A stretch of 64,000 nucleotides of DNA from an uncultured Prevotellaceae bacterium (GTDB taxonomy: Bacteria > Bacteroidota > Bacteroidia > Bacteroidales > Bacteroidaceae). Under the pieces are notes generated by a model, which saw only the letters and a program-made list of their open reading frames with translations, did not search any database and was not told the origin of the DNA. Of the stretch, positions 8,899 to 16,722 are shown in pieces. Each line of letters opens with the position of its first letter. The stretch's first letter is position 1. The stretch spans positions 1-64,000 of the forward strand of contig CAMWSK010000011.1 of assembly GCA_947176895.1 (NCBI GenBank), written 5' to 3'. A program made the translations under genes and the position numbers.

Positions 8899-9040
8899 AA
8901 TAAAATACTTTTTACCTTAAATATATATATAATAAATACGCGTGCAAAGGTAATCATTTTATATGAATAAAATATATAATGAGTAATGGAAAACTCGTTA
9001 TGTTGCTTCCCAACATGTTCTTTGGCTAAGAGGACTTCGG

Positions 9041-9125
9041 AAAAACATCAACATGTTCTCATCAAAACATGAACATGTTTTTAAAAAAGATGAACATGTT
9101 TTCCCCAAAACATCCACATGCTTTT
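9041..9125. repeat. Phased palindrome array 2 (4 units)
   Basis: Units are centred at 9050/9051, 9072/9073, 9093/9094 and 9115/9116, with spacings of 22, 21 and 22 bp. Cores are CATCA/ACATG, CATGA/ACATG, GATGA/ACATG and CATCC/ACATG, each between A- and T-runs. The array lies in the divergent region between fabD and carA, about 105 bases upstream of the carA -7 box. A lone related ACATGTT motif at 9013 is out of phase. Confidence 0.85.
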
Positions 9126-9228
9126 GAATTGTCTTGATCGTGTGTCGCCAAAAAAAATGTAGGCAAAAAAATAATAAGGCATAACAAAAAAAGTGAACAA
9201 AGAGAACGGATGTTTCAAAACATTTTGT

Positions 9229-9236
9229 TAACTTTG
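9229..9236 (+). promoter_or_regulatory. -7 box of carAB
   Basis: TAACTTTG fits TAnnTTTG. Transcription from here would start near 9240 and include the leader peptide and hairpin at 9271-9367 before carA. No clear -33 element was found. Confidence 0.55.
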
Positions 9237-9270
9237 CACCAAATAAAAACCTGAACTTCTTTCTTTCAAG

Positions 9271-9321
9271 ATGAAGCACAGACAACATGATACTTTTTCC
9301 TTAACGGGAATACCTATATGA
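9271..9321 (+). CDS. carAB leader peptide candidate (16 aa)
   Basis: ATG at 9271 opens a 16-codon frame encoding MKHRQHDTFSLTGIPI, ending with TGA at 9319-9321. The stop codon overlaps the 5' arm of the terminator-like hairpin at 9318-9367, so a ribosome finishing the peptide would cover that arm. The coding stretch includes a U-rich tract (ACTTTTTCCTT). This resembles the layout of UTP-sensing pyrBI-type attenuators, where RNA polymerase pausing on a U-tract sets coupling with the ribosome. Translation and mechanism are inference; the frame, its stop and the hairpin are seen directly. Confidence 0.5.
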   Translation: MKHRQHDTFSLTGIPI

Positions 9322-9367
9322 GCCACCTCCGGTAGTAGCGTCAACCGGTTTGAGTGGCTCATTTTTT
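9318..9367 (+). terminator. Attenuator hairpin upstream of carA
   Basis: ATGAGCCAC (9318-9326) pairs with GTGGCTCAT (9354-9362), and an inner stem CCGGT/ACCGG (9329-9333 with 9344-9348) stacks within. Six Ts follow at 9362-9367. It is a strong intrinsic terminator placed between the promoter and carA with no gene ending before it, so it most likely regulates read-through into carAB. Confidence 0.8.
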
Positions 9368-9432
9368 ATCCACATATCAACAAATTTCAATCGAAAAAAT
9401 CAGAAGTTTAACGTGTAACAAACTAATAAATA

Positions 9433-10518
9433 ATGAAAAGGGCAACATTAAGGCTACAAGATGGTACCGAGTTTCAAGGTTATGCCTTTGGAGCGGATTT
9501 GGCCACATCCGGTGAGGTGGTGTTCAACACGGCTATGGCCGGCTATCCGGAAACTCTGACCGATCCCTCCGGATCCGGTCTGATTATGGTTCTTACCTAT
9601 CCTTTGGTGGGAGGCTATGGCGTTCCTTCTGTAGAGGCAAAGGAAGCGAACGGTCTGTACAGTTTCATGGAGAGTGAAAAGATCTGCGTGAAAGCAATTG
9701 TCGTAGGCGACTATAGCCCCGAGTTCTCTCATTGGAATGCTAAGGAAAGCCTGGACGCGTGGATGAAACGTGAAGGCATCCCCGGTATCACCGGCGTTGA
9801 CACTCGCCAGTTGACCAAGATGTTGCGTGATAAAGGGACTATGATGGGTACCATCATTCCCGAGGGCGTTTCTGCCTCTGAACCTCAAGTTGAGGACGCT
9901 AATTTGGTGGAGTTGGCAAGTTGCAAGGATGTAATCACCTATCAACCCACGGGTACACCAGTCGGAAAGCGGGTGGTACTGGTGGATTGTGGTGTAAAAC
10001 ATTCGACAATCAAATACTTGCTGGATTGTGGCTTAGAGGTTGTTCGCGTGCCTTGGAACTATGATTTCAACGAATTGTCCTTTGACGCTTTATTCCTGGC
10101 CGATGGTCCGGGCAATCCGGATATGTGTGTGGCCACAATAGAAAATATTAAGAAATTCCTGGCCAATCCCACGGTTCGGCCCTGTATGGGAATCTGTCTT
10201 GGCAATCAGTTGCTCGCCAAGGCTGCCGGGGCAACAACCTCCAAACTTAAATATGGTCACCATGGCCACAGCATTCCCGTTCGTGAGGTAGGTTCTACCA
10301 AATGCTATGTCACTACCCAGAACCACAACTACGCGGTGGATGCTTCTACGCTGAACAGCGATTGGGAGGAATGGTTCCAAAATATGAATGACGGCTCGAA
10401 CGAAGGCGTTCGTCATAAGAAAAATCCCTGGTTTGCCGTTCAGTTCCATCCGGAAACCAATCCCGAAGCCGGCGATACGAAAAATCTCTTAAATAAATTC
10501 ATTGAAACATTGAAATAA
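9433..10518 (+). CDS. carA: Carbamoyl-phosphate synthase small subunit
   Basis: CarA hydrolyses glutamine and passes ammonia to CarB for carbamoyl phosphate, used for pyrimidines and arginine. It has 361 residues. The class I glutamine amidotransferase nucleophile Cys255 is in MGICLGNQLL (GNQ where many bacteria have GHQ), with His339 and Glu341 in QFHPET. The N-terminal half is the CarB-binding domain. The carB ATG is 36 bases after its stop. Expression is probably governed by the leader and attenuator just upstream. Confidence 0.97.
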   Translation: MKRATLRLQDGTEFQGYAFGADLATSGEVVFNTAMAGYPETLTDPSGSGLIMVLTYPLVGGYGVPSVEAKEANGLYSFMESEKICVKAIVVGDYSPEFSHWNAKESLDAWMKREGIPGITGVDTRQLTKMLRDKGTMMGTIIPEGVSASEPQVEDANLVELASCKDVITYQPTGTPVGKRVVLVDCGVKHSTIKYLLDCGLEVVRVPWNYDFNELSFDALFLADGPGNPDMCVATIENIKKFLANPTVRPCMGICLGNQLLAKAAGATTSKLKYGHHGHSIPVREVGSTKCYVTTQNHNYAVDASTLNSDWEEWFQNMNDGSNEGVRHKKNPWFAVQFHPETNPEAGDTKNLLNKFIETLK

Positions 10519-10554
10519 GGAAGCACAACTTATTTGTTTATAAAAGGTAAAGCT

Positions 10555-13500
10555 ATGACAGAAAACAAAATAAAGAAAGTTCTGCTTTTGGGCTCGGGAG
10601 CTCTGAAGATAGGCGAAGCCGGTGAGTTTGACTATAGCGGCTCTCAGGCACTGAAGGCATTGAAAGAGGAGGGTATAGAGACGGTACTTATCAACCCCAA
10701 CATCGCTACCGTGCAAACCTCTGAAGGCGTTGCTGACCAAATCTATTTCTTGCCCGTGACTCCTTATTTCGTGGAGCGTGTTATTCAAAAGGAGAAACCC
10801 CAAGGCATCCTTTTGGCCTTCGGCGGACAAACCGCCTTGAACTGCGGTGTGCAGTTGTTCAAGTCCGGCGTATTGGAGAAATATAACATACAGGTACTGG
10901 GCACACCCGTCCAGACCATCATTGACACCGAAGACCGTGAACTCTTTGTTCAGCGTTTGGACGAGATTGACGTAAAGACCATCAAGAGCCAGGCCTGTGA
11001 TGATGTGGAACAGGCTGCGGCGGCAGCCAAGGAACTGGGCTACCCCGTTATCATACGTGCGGCCTTTGCCTTGGGTGGCTTGGGCAGCGGTTTTTGCGAT
11101 AACGAAGAGGAGTTGCGCAAGCTGGCAGAGAAGTCTTTTGCATTCTCGCCCCAGGTGTTGGTAGAGAAAAGCCTGAAGGGTTGGAAGGAGATTGAATATG
11201 AAGTGGTGCGTGACCGTTACGACAATTGTATCACGGTCTGCAACATGGAGAACTTCGACCCTCTGGGTATCCATACGGGAGAGAGTATCGTGATAGCTCC
11301 CACCCAAACGCTTTCCAACAGCGAGTGCGAAAAGCTTCGTTCGCTGGCCATTCGCATCGTTCGTCACGTGGGCATTGTGGGAGAGTGTAATGTGCAGTTT
11401 GCTCTTGACCCCCAAAGTGAAGACTATCGCGTGATCGAGATTAATGCACGACTTTCACGAAGCTCTGCATTGGCTTCTAAGGCAACCGGTTACCCTCTTG
11501 CGTCTGTGGCAGCCAAGATTGGTCTTGGGTATGGTTTGTTTGAACTCAAGAACAGTGTTACCAAGACCACAAGTGCCTTTTTTGAGCCTACAATCGACTA
11601 CGTAGTATGCAAGATTCCTCGTTGGGATTTAGGCAAGTTCCGTGGAGTGGATCATGAGATTGGTTCAAGCATGAAGTCTGTGGGCGAGGTGATGGCCATC
11701 GGTCGCAATTTTGAGGAAGTTATTCAGAAGGGGTTGCGCATGATCGGACAAGGTATGCATGGCTTCGTGGGTAACAAGGAACTTCAGATTGATGATATCG
11801 ATTCTGCCCTGAAGGCTCCCACCGACAAGCGTATCTTTGTCATCGAAAAGGCATTCATCGCCGGCTACACGGTTGATCAGATTCACGAACTCACAAAAAT
11901 CGACAAGTGGTTCTTGGAGAAACTGCTTCACATATTCAACATCAATCAGGAATTGCACAAGCAGACCTTCGGCACACTTTCCCCAGAGCTTCTCCGTCAA
12001 GCCAAGGTTTATGGTTTCACCGACTTCCAGGTGGCACGTGCTTTGGGCATGGAGAAGGAGATGGATATTGATGAAGCTCTGCTGATGGTTAGAAAAAAAC
12101 GTAAGGACCTGGACATCGTTCCCTATGTGAAGCAGATTGACACCTTGGCAGGCGAATATCCCGCACAGACCAACTATCTCTACCTTACTTACAATGCCGT
12201 GGCTCACGACATCGAGTTCGCACAGGACCATCGCAGCATTGTGGTGTTGGGTTCGGGAGCATACCGCATCGGCTCCAGCGTAGAGTTCGACTGGTGTGGC
12301 GTGCAGGCATTGAACACCATCCGCAAAGAGGGCTTCCGCTCTGTGATGATTAACTATAACCCTGAGACGGTATCCACCGACTACGACATGTGCGACCGCC
12401 TCTATTTCGACGAGCTCACTTTCGAGCGTGTGCTCGATATTGTGGACCTTGAAATGCCCAAGGGATGCATCGTGTCCACCGGCGGACAGATTCCAAATAA
12501 CCTGGCCATGAAGCTTGACGCTCAGCAGGTGCCCATCCTGGGAACACAGGCCAAGTATATCGACAATGCCGAGGACCGCGACAAGTTCTCTGCCATGCTC
12601 GACCGCATTGGTGTGGACCAACCTGAGTGGAGTGCCCTGACCTCTATGGAGGACGTGAATAAGTTCATAGAGAAAGTAGGCTTCCCTGTGTTGGTTCGTC
12701 CCAGCTACGTGTTGAGTGGCGCAGCCATGAACGTGTGCAGCAACCAGGAGGAGCTGGAGCGTTTCCTCACCCTTGCTGCCAATGTGTCTAAGAAGCATCC
12801 GGTGGTAATATCCAAGTTCATGCAGAACACCAAGGAGGTGGAGATGGACGCTGTGGCCAAGGATGGCGAGATACTGGCTTATGCCATCAGTGAACATATC
12901 GAGTTTGCCGGTGTGCATTCAGGTGACGCTACCATCCAGTTCCCCGCACAGAAGCTTTATGTGGAGACCGTTCGTCGTATCAAAAAGATTAGTGCGCAGA
13001 TTGCCCGTGAACTTTGCATTTCCGGTCCCTTCAACATCCAATACTTGGCTCGCGACAATGAAATCAAGGTGATTGAGTGTAACCTGCGTGCCTCCCGTTC
13101 CTTCCCCTTCGTGAGCAAGGTGCTCAAGGTGAACCTCATCGAGATGGCCACCCGGGTGATGCTGGGTTTGCCTGTCAAGAAACTTGAGAAATCTTTCTTC
13201 GACTTTGACTATGTTGGCATCAAGGCCTCGCAGTTCAGCTTCAACCGCTTGCAGAAGGCCGACCCGGTTTTGGGCGTTGACATGAGTTCAACGGGTGAGG
13301 TAGGTTGTTTGGGTGCAGACACCAATAGCGCCCTGTTGAAGGCAATGCTCTCTGTGGGGCATCGCATTCCCAAGAAGAATATCCTGCTGTCCACCGGCGG
13401 AGCTAAGGAGAAGGCCTCTTTGCTCGATGCCGCCCGTCAGCTTAAGGAACATGGTTACAATATCTATGCCACGGGTGGCACCAGCGCCTATCTCACACAA

Positions 13501-13779
13501 AATGGTGTGGAGAACACCTTGGTGCATTGGCCCAGTGAGGATGGGCAGCATCCTCAGGCTCTTGATCTGATGCACCATCACGAGATTGACATGGTGGTGA
13601 ATATTCCCAAGGATTTGAGCACACACGAACTGACCAATGGCTACAAGATTCGTCGTACAGCCGTTGACCTGAACATTCCTCTCATCACCAATTCTCGTTT
13701 GGCTGCCGCCTACATCAACGCTTTTTGCACAATTCCCGTTGATGAGTTGGCCATCGAAAGCTGGAGCGAATATAAGTAA
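10555..13779 (+). CDS. carB: Carbamoyl-phosphate synthase large subunit
   Basis: CarB joins bicarbonate, ammonia and two ATP into carbamoyl phosphate. The product is 1,074 residues from the ATG at 10555; an upstream in-frame TTG at 10534 is unlikely. Two homologous ATP-grasp halves are visible: the first begins KVLLLGSGALKIGEAGEFDY, the second SIVVLGSGAYRIGSSVEFDW (near residue 560). The C-terminal part, from about residue 940 (ILLSTGG), is the allosteric MGS-like domain that binds UMP or ornithine in other bacteria. It forms an operon with carA and ends at a good terminator. Confidence 0.97.
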   Translation: MTENKIKKVLLLGSGALKIGEAGEFDYSGSQALKALKEEGIETVLINPNIATVQTSEGVADQIYFLPVTPYFVERVIQKEKPQGILLAFGGQTALNCGVQLFKSGVLEKYNIQVLGTPVQTIIDTEDRELFVQRLDEIDVKTIKSQACDDVEQAAAAAKELGYPVIIRAAFALGGLGSGFCDNEEELRKLAEKSFAFSPQVLVEKSLKGWKEIEYEVVRDRYDNCITVCNMENFDPLGIHTGESIVIAPTQTLSNSECEKLRSLAIRIVRHVGIVGECNVQFALDPQSEDYRVIEINARLSRSSALASKATGYPLASVAAKIGLGYGLFELKNSVTKTTSAFFEPTIDYVVCKIPRWDLGKFRGVDHEIGSSMKSVGEVMAIGRNFEEVIQKGLRMIGQGMHGFVGNKELQIDDIDSALKAPTDKRIFVIEKAFIAGYTVDQIHELTKIDKWFLEKLLHIFNINQELHKQTFGTLSPELLRQAKVYGFTDFQVARALGMEKEMDIDEALLMVRKKRKDLDIVPYVKQIDTLAGEYPAQTNYLYLTYNAVAHDIEFAQDHRSIVVLGSGAYRIGSSVEFDWCGVQALNTIRKEGFRSVMINYNPETVSTDYDMCDRLYFDELTFERVLDIVDLEMPKGCIVSTGGQIPNNLAMKLDAQQVPILGTQAKYIDNAEDRDKFSAMLDRIGVDQPEWSALTSMEDVNKFIEKVGFPVLVRPSYVLSGAAMNVCSNQEELERFLTLAANVSKKHPVVISKFMQNTKEVEMDAVAKDGEILAYAISEHIEFAGVHSGDATIQFPAQKLYVETVRRIKKISAQIARELCISGPFNIQYLARDNEIKVIECNLRASRSFPFVSKVLKVNLIEMATRVMLGLPVKKLEKSFFDFDYVGIKASQFSFNRLQKADPVLGVDMSSTGEVGCLGADTNSALLKAMLSVGHRIPKKNILLSTGGAKEKASLLDAARQLKEHGYNIYATGGTSAYLTQNGVENTLVHWPSEDGQHPQALDLMHHHEIDMVVNIPKDLSTHELTNGYKIRRTAVDLNIPLITNSRLAAAYINAFCTIPVDELAIESWSEYK

Positions 13780-13822
13780 AGCATTTTATTCACGATAAGA
13801 GGCTGTGCCTAATGTACAAGCG

Positions 13823-13860
13823 CCCCATAAGTCAGACAAAGACTTTTGGGGTGCTTCTTT
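13823..13860 (+). terminator. Terminator of carAB
   Basis: AAGCGCCCCA pairs with TGGGGTGCTT (one G-T pair) with an inner AGTC/GACT extension, followed by a T-rich CTTTT tail. It starts 43 bases after the carB stop. Confidence 0.75.
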
Positions 13861-13869
13861 TATTCCTGT

Positions 13870-13911
13870 CAAAAACATGGCGATGAACGAACCATAATAT
13901 CGCCTTGTTTC
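13870..13911. repeat. Partial palindrome array (2 units) at the 5' edge of the PepSY gene
   Basis: CATGG/CGATG is centred at 13880/13881 and a degenerate TATCG/CCTTG at 13902/13903, 22 bp apart with A- and T-rich flanks, matching the family spacing. It occupies exactly the place where the signal peptide of the PepSY-like gene should be. The second unit is weak. Confidence 0.5.
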
Positions 13912-13939
13912 TGACACGGACAACGAGAAACCTGTCCGG

Positions 13940-14296
13940 GTGAACCAATTGCCTGTAACGGCGCAGCAATTCATCAAACAACATTTCGCCGACCGCAAGG
14001 TGGCACTGCCCAAAGTGGAAACCGAATTCGTATCGAAGAGCTATGAAGTCGTCTTCGCCGATGGCGACCACATCGACTTCGACAGCAAAGGCAACTGGAA
14101 AGAAATCGAATGTAAGTCATCCTCTGTACCCACAGCTGTCATTCCCATAAAAAACATGGAGTATATTCACGAGAATTATCCCGATACGACCGTCAGGAAA
14201 ATTGAGAAGGACCTTCGGGAATATGAAGTTAAACTATCCAATTGCGTGGAACTCTCTTTTGATTTGAAATTCAATCTAAAAGACATCGACATGTGA
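13940..14296 (+). pseudogene. PepSY-like protein lacking its signal peptide
   Basis: The frame encodes two PepSY-like repeats as found in secreted Bacteroidetes proteins: LPVTAQQFIKQHF, then KSYEVVFADGDHIDFDSKG, then NWKEIEC, and a second half with EYIHENYPD and YEVKLSNCVELSFDLKF. Family members are normally exported and about 140-150 residues long. Here the homologous frame begins right after an in-frame TAA at 13895-13897 (next residues YRLVSDTDNEKPV), and no hydrophobic signal sequence exists in any frame upstream; the region is occupied by palindrome units. A GTG at 13940 could start a 118-residue cytoplasmic protein, but loss of function is more likely. It lies within an inverted-repeat-bounded segment. 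Confidence 0.65.
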
Positions 14297-14303
14297 TGGT
14301 GCA

Positions 14304-14413
14304 AAAAGGGGCTGTGACGTAATTAAGGTTTATCTGGCACCGCAGACCCTGAAAAAACATCTTGATGTTTTTCAGGGTACCGGGATGCTGTATATTACGG
14401 CACAGCCTCTTTT
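14304..14413. repeat. 110-bp inverted-repeat element with nested hairpin
   Basis: AAAAGGGGCTGTGACGTAAT (14304-14323) is nearly the complement of the sequence at 14394-14413, with two mismatches. Inside, ACCCTGAAAAA (14346-14356) pairs with TTTTTCAGGGT (14368-14378) around a single palindrome unit, CATCT/TGATG. The nested structure lies between two convergent genes and may also stop transcription in both directions. Confidence 0.7.
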
Positions 14414-14449
14414 ATGGGAGCATTGCAGGGGGCTGAATCAAATGATGTC

Positions 14450-14863
14450 CTATCTTTTGTTAAAGATGATTTTAGCGGGAAGTTTCACAAGCTTTTTGTT
14501 TTCCACACGCTTGAAGGTCGTGCCACCCTTTTGCTCAAGCAACAGAGTGGAATCGTTCTCCCATACCAACCTGACGGCTTGGGTCTCACTGCCCAAATCG
14601 TTGGAAAAATGCACCACGGCCTCGTTGTCGTTTACTTTTTTCACGCCGGTGATGGCCCACACTCCGTAAATACCGCGACCGCTCACATAGCCATTGAGCG
14701 GGCCGAACATTTCCAATCCGGGCACTTCAATGCTTTCTTCATAAAGGTCTGCCTCAATAGTCAGGTTCATCTCCCGGTTTTCGGCCTTAAATTTCCATGG
14801 CTCTGCCGCACCAATTGTGGTGGAAAGAAAGGAAATCACGGCAATAAGCGTTTTCTTCTTCAT
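14450..14863 (-). CDS. Secreted hypothetical protein
   Basis: A 137-residue protein with an N-terminal signal peptide: MKKKTLIAVISFLSTTIGAA has a basic start, a hydrophobic core and a small-residue cleavage region. The mature part (EPWKFKAENREMNLTIEADL, then GRGIYGVWAITG, then NDSTLLLEQKGG) looks like a small beta-rich domain. I believe similar proteins occur in other Bacteroidales, but I cannot assign a function. The start at 14863 is supported by a TATCTTTG -7 box at 14869-14876, which overlaps the region between this ATG and an upstream ATG at 14893 and would give a leaderless transcript. It is convergent with the PepSY remnant. Confidence 0.65.
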   Translation of the reverse strand: MKKKTLIAVISFLSTTIGAAEPWKFKAENREMNLTIEADLYEESIEVPGLEMFGPLNGYVSGRGIYGVWAITGVKKVNDNEAVVHFSNDLGSETQAVRLVWENDSTLLLEQKGGTTFKRVENKKLVKLPAKIIFNKR

Positions 14864-14868
14864 GATGG

Positions 14869-14876
14869 CAAAGATA
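14869..14876 (-). promoter_or_regulatory. -7 box giving a probable leaderless mRNA
   Basis: On the minus strand TATCTTTG ends five bases before the ATG at 14863. With the usual distance from -7 box to start site, the RNA would begin at or within a couple of bases of the start codon. Confidence 0.6.
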
Positions 14877-14939
14877 GAAAAATGAATTGACATACATCAA
14901 CTTCTTTAGTAATGTTTAGCGATTAAAGCAACACAAACG

Positions 14940-14969
14940 TTGTGTTATTAAATATTTTATCTATCTTTG
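14940..14969 (+). promoter_or_regulatory. Promoter of the glycogen genes
   Basis: TTG at 14940-14942, a 19-base spacer and TATCTTTG at 14962-14969 match the phylum consensus. The start codon at 15036 is 66 bases downstream. Confidence 0.7.
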
Positions 14970-15035
14970 TACATGATTTATAAATCTTGTTTAATTACTG
15001 ACAAAACAAACTGATTTTATCCTGTGAATCAACTG

Positions 15036-16688
15036 ATGAAACCTGATTTTATTTTTGAGGCCAGTTGGGAAGTCTGCAACAAGGTGGGTGGCATCTATAC
15101 CGTGCTTTCGACTCGTGCCAAGACTCTTGTTCAAGAATTTGGCGACAATCTTATATTTATCGGTCCGGATTTCGGCAATGATGACAACCCTTTGTTTTTG
15201 GAGGACAAGGAAATGTTGTCGGCTTGGGTAAAAAAAGCCAAGACGGAAGGTCTGAATGTCAGGGTAGGGCGGTGGAATATCCCCGGCCGCCCTGTCAGCG
15301 TCCTGGTGGATTTCCGTCCGTATTTTCCCATTAAGAATGACCTCTATGGGGCGGCTTGGGCTGATTATGGGGTTGATTCCCTACATGCCTATGGTGACTA
15401 CGACGAGGCCTCGATGTTCTCGTATGCCTCCGGCAGAGTAGTGGAGAGCTATTACAATTTCGCTCTAAGTAAGAAGGCGGAAAAGGTTATATTCCAAGCT
15501 CATGAGTGGATGACCGGATTGGGTGCCTTGTTTGTTCGCAAACATGTGCCTCAGGTGGCTACAATCTTCACCACGCATGCCACCAGCATCGGACGATCCA
15601 TCGCAGGAAACAACAAACCCCTCTATGACTATCTCTACGCCTACAACGGTCGTCAGATGGCCGGTGAGTTGAATATGGAAGCCAAGCACAGCATTGAGCG
15701 TCAGACGGCTCATAATGTGGACTGTTTCACTACGGTGAGTGATGTCACCGCACGTGAATGTCAGCAGTTGCTGGACTTGAAGTGTGACGAGGTGTTGATG
15801 AACGGTTTTGAACCCGATTTTGTGCCTGTTGCCGGCAAGTTTGCCTCAGCACGTAAGCAGGCACGCAAGCGGTTGTTGCAAGTGGCCGCTGCGCTCACCG
15901 GAAAAAAATACGACGACAAAGAGACCCTTTTGGTGGCAACCAGTGGCCGATATGAATGGAAAAACAAAGGCATCGATGTGTTTATCAACAGCCTCTATCG
16001 GCTCAGCCGGTCCGAGGACCTGAAACAAAAGGTGGTCGCCTTTATCGAAGTACCCGGATGGGTGGCCGGTCCACGCGAGGATTTGCAGGAACGTTTGACC
16101 CAAAACACGGAATCTGCCATGCCTTTAACCAGTCCTGTGGTCACCCATCATCTGCACAATGAGGACACCGATAGCGTGCTTGGCACCCTTCGTTTCTTGG
16201 GATTGGAGAACCGGGGCGACAGCATGATTGATGTGATTCTCGTTCCCTGCTATCTGGATGGTGAGGATGGTGTCTTCAACATGCACTACTACGATTTGCT
16301 TGTCGGTCTTGACCTCAGTGTCTACCCCTCTTATTATGAGCCTTGGGGATACACACCGTTGGAGAGTGTTGCCTTCAAGGTTCCCACGGTAACCACCGAT
16401 CTCAGCGGCTTTGGTGTGTGGGTAAATCTCCTTAAGGGCGGACAAAGCAGCATCCACGAGGGTGTGGAGGTTATCCATCGAACGGACTACAACCAAGACG
16501 AGGTGGCCGAACAAATCTCTCAAACCATCCGGGAATTTGCCGCTATGAATGCCACAGCACGTAACAAAGCCCGCAAGGCTGCTGCCCAAGTGGCTGAGAA
16601 GGCCGAATGGAAGCACTTCATCTCCTATTATTATAAGGCTTACGATATTGCTTTGCGTAAGGCAGAAGATCGGTTGACCTACAAATAG
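15036..16688 (+). CDS. Glycogen synthase, GT3 (eukaryotic-like) type
   Basis: About 550 residues of a GT-B glycosyltransferase that extends alpha-1,4-glucan chains from a nucleotide-glucose donor. The opening FEASWEVCNKVGGIYTVLST and the later SYYEPWGYTPLESVAF strongly resemble the GT3 family of animal and fungal glycogen synthases, not the bacterial GlgA (GT5) with its KTGGL motif. The catalytic Glu of the EPWGYTPLE motif is present. The ATG at 15036 is chosen; a GTG four codons earlier is possible. Its partner, glucan phosphorylase, follows 34 bases later. No glgC or branching enzyme lies in the window. GT3 enzymes use UDP-glucose; that donor is inferred here. Confidence 0.9.
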   Translation: MKPDFIFEASWEVCNKVGGIYTVLSTRAKTLVQEFGDNLIFIGPDFGNDDNPLFLEDKEMLSAWVKKAKTEGLNVRVGRWNIPGRPVSVLVDFRPYFPIKNDLYGAAWADYGVDSLHAYGDYDEASMFSYASGRVVESYYNFALSKKAEKVIFQAHEWMTGLGALFVRKHVPQVATIFTTHATSIGRSIAGNNKPLYDYLYAYNGRQMAGELNMEAKHSIERQTAHNVDCFTTVSDVTARECQQLLDLKCDEVLMNGFEPDFVPVAGKFASARKQARKRLLQVAAALTGKKYDDKETLLVATSGRYEWKNKGIDVFINSLYRLSRSEDLKQKVVAFIEVPGWVAGPREDLQERLTQNTESAMPLTSPVVTHHLHNEDTDSVLGTLRFLGLENRGDSMIDVILVPCYLDGEDGVFNMHYYDLLVGLDLSVYPSYYEPWGYTPLESVAFKVPTVTTDLSGFGVWVNLLKGGQSSIHEGVEVIHRTDYNQDEVAEQISQTIREFAAMNATARNKARKAAAQVAEKAEWKHFISYYYKAYDIALRKAEDRLTYK

Positions 16689-16722
16689 AAATTTACAATT
16701 TATATATTAACACATAATACTT

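Larger units (their letters stand above)
13797..14413. mobile_element. Inverted-repeat-bounded segment (MITE-like) around a damaged PepSY gene
   Basis: The left end reads AAGAGGCTGTGCCTAAT from 13797. The right end, read from 14411 backwards, is AAGAGGCTGTGCCGTAAT, differing by one inserted base, with further similarity inward (TRTACA). A second inward-facing copy of the end lies at 14304-14323, so 14304-14413 by itself is also a 110-bp inverted-repeat element. No clear target duplication was found. The segment holds the carB terminator, two palindrome units, the PepSY-like frame and one further palindrome unit. The mobile origin is inference. Confidence 0.45.

Noticed and set aside
8998-9288. 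96-codon minus-strand open frame upstream of carA
   Set aside because: It reads straight through palindrome array 2 and the carAB promoter; the residues are repeats of the palindromes and carry no recognisable domain.
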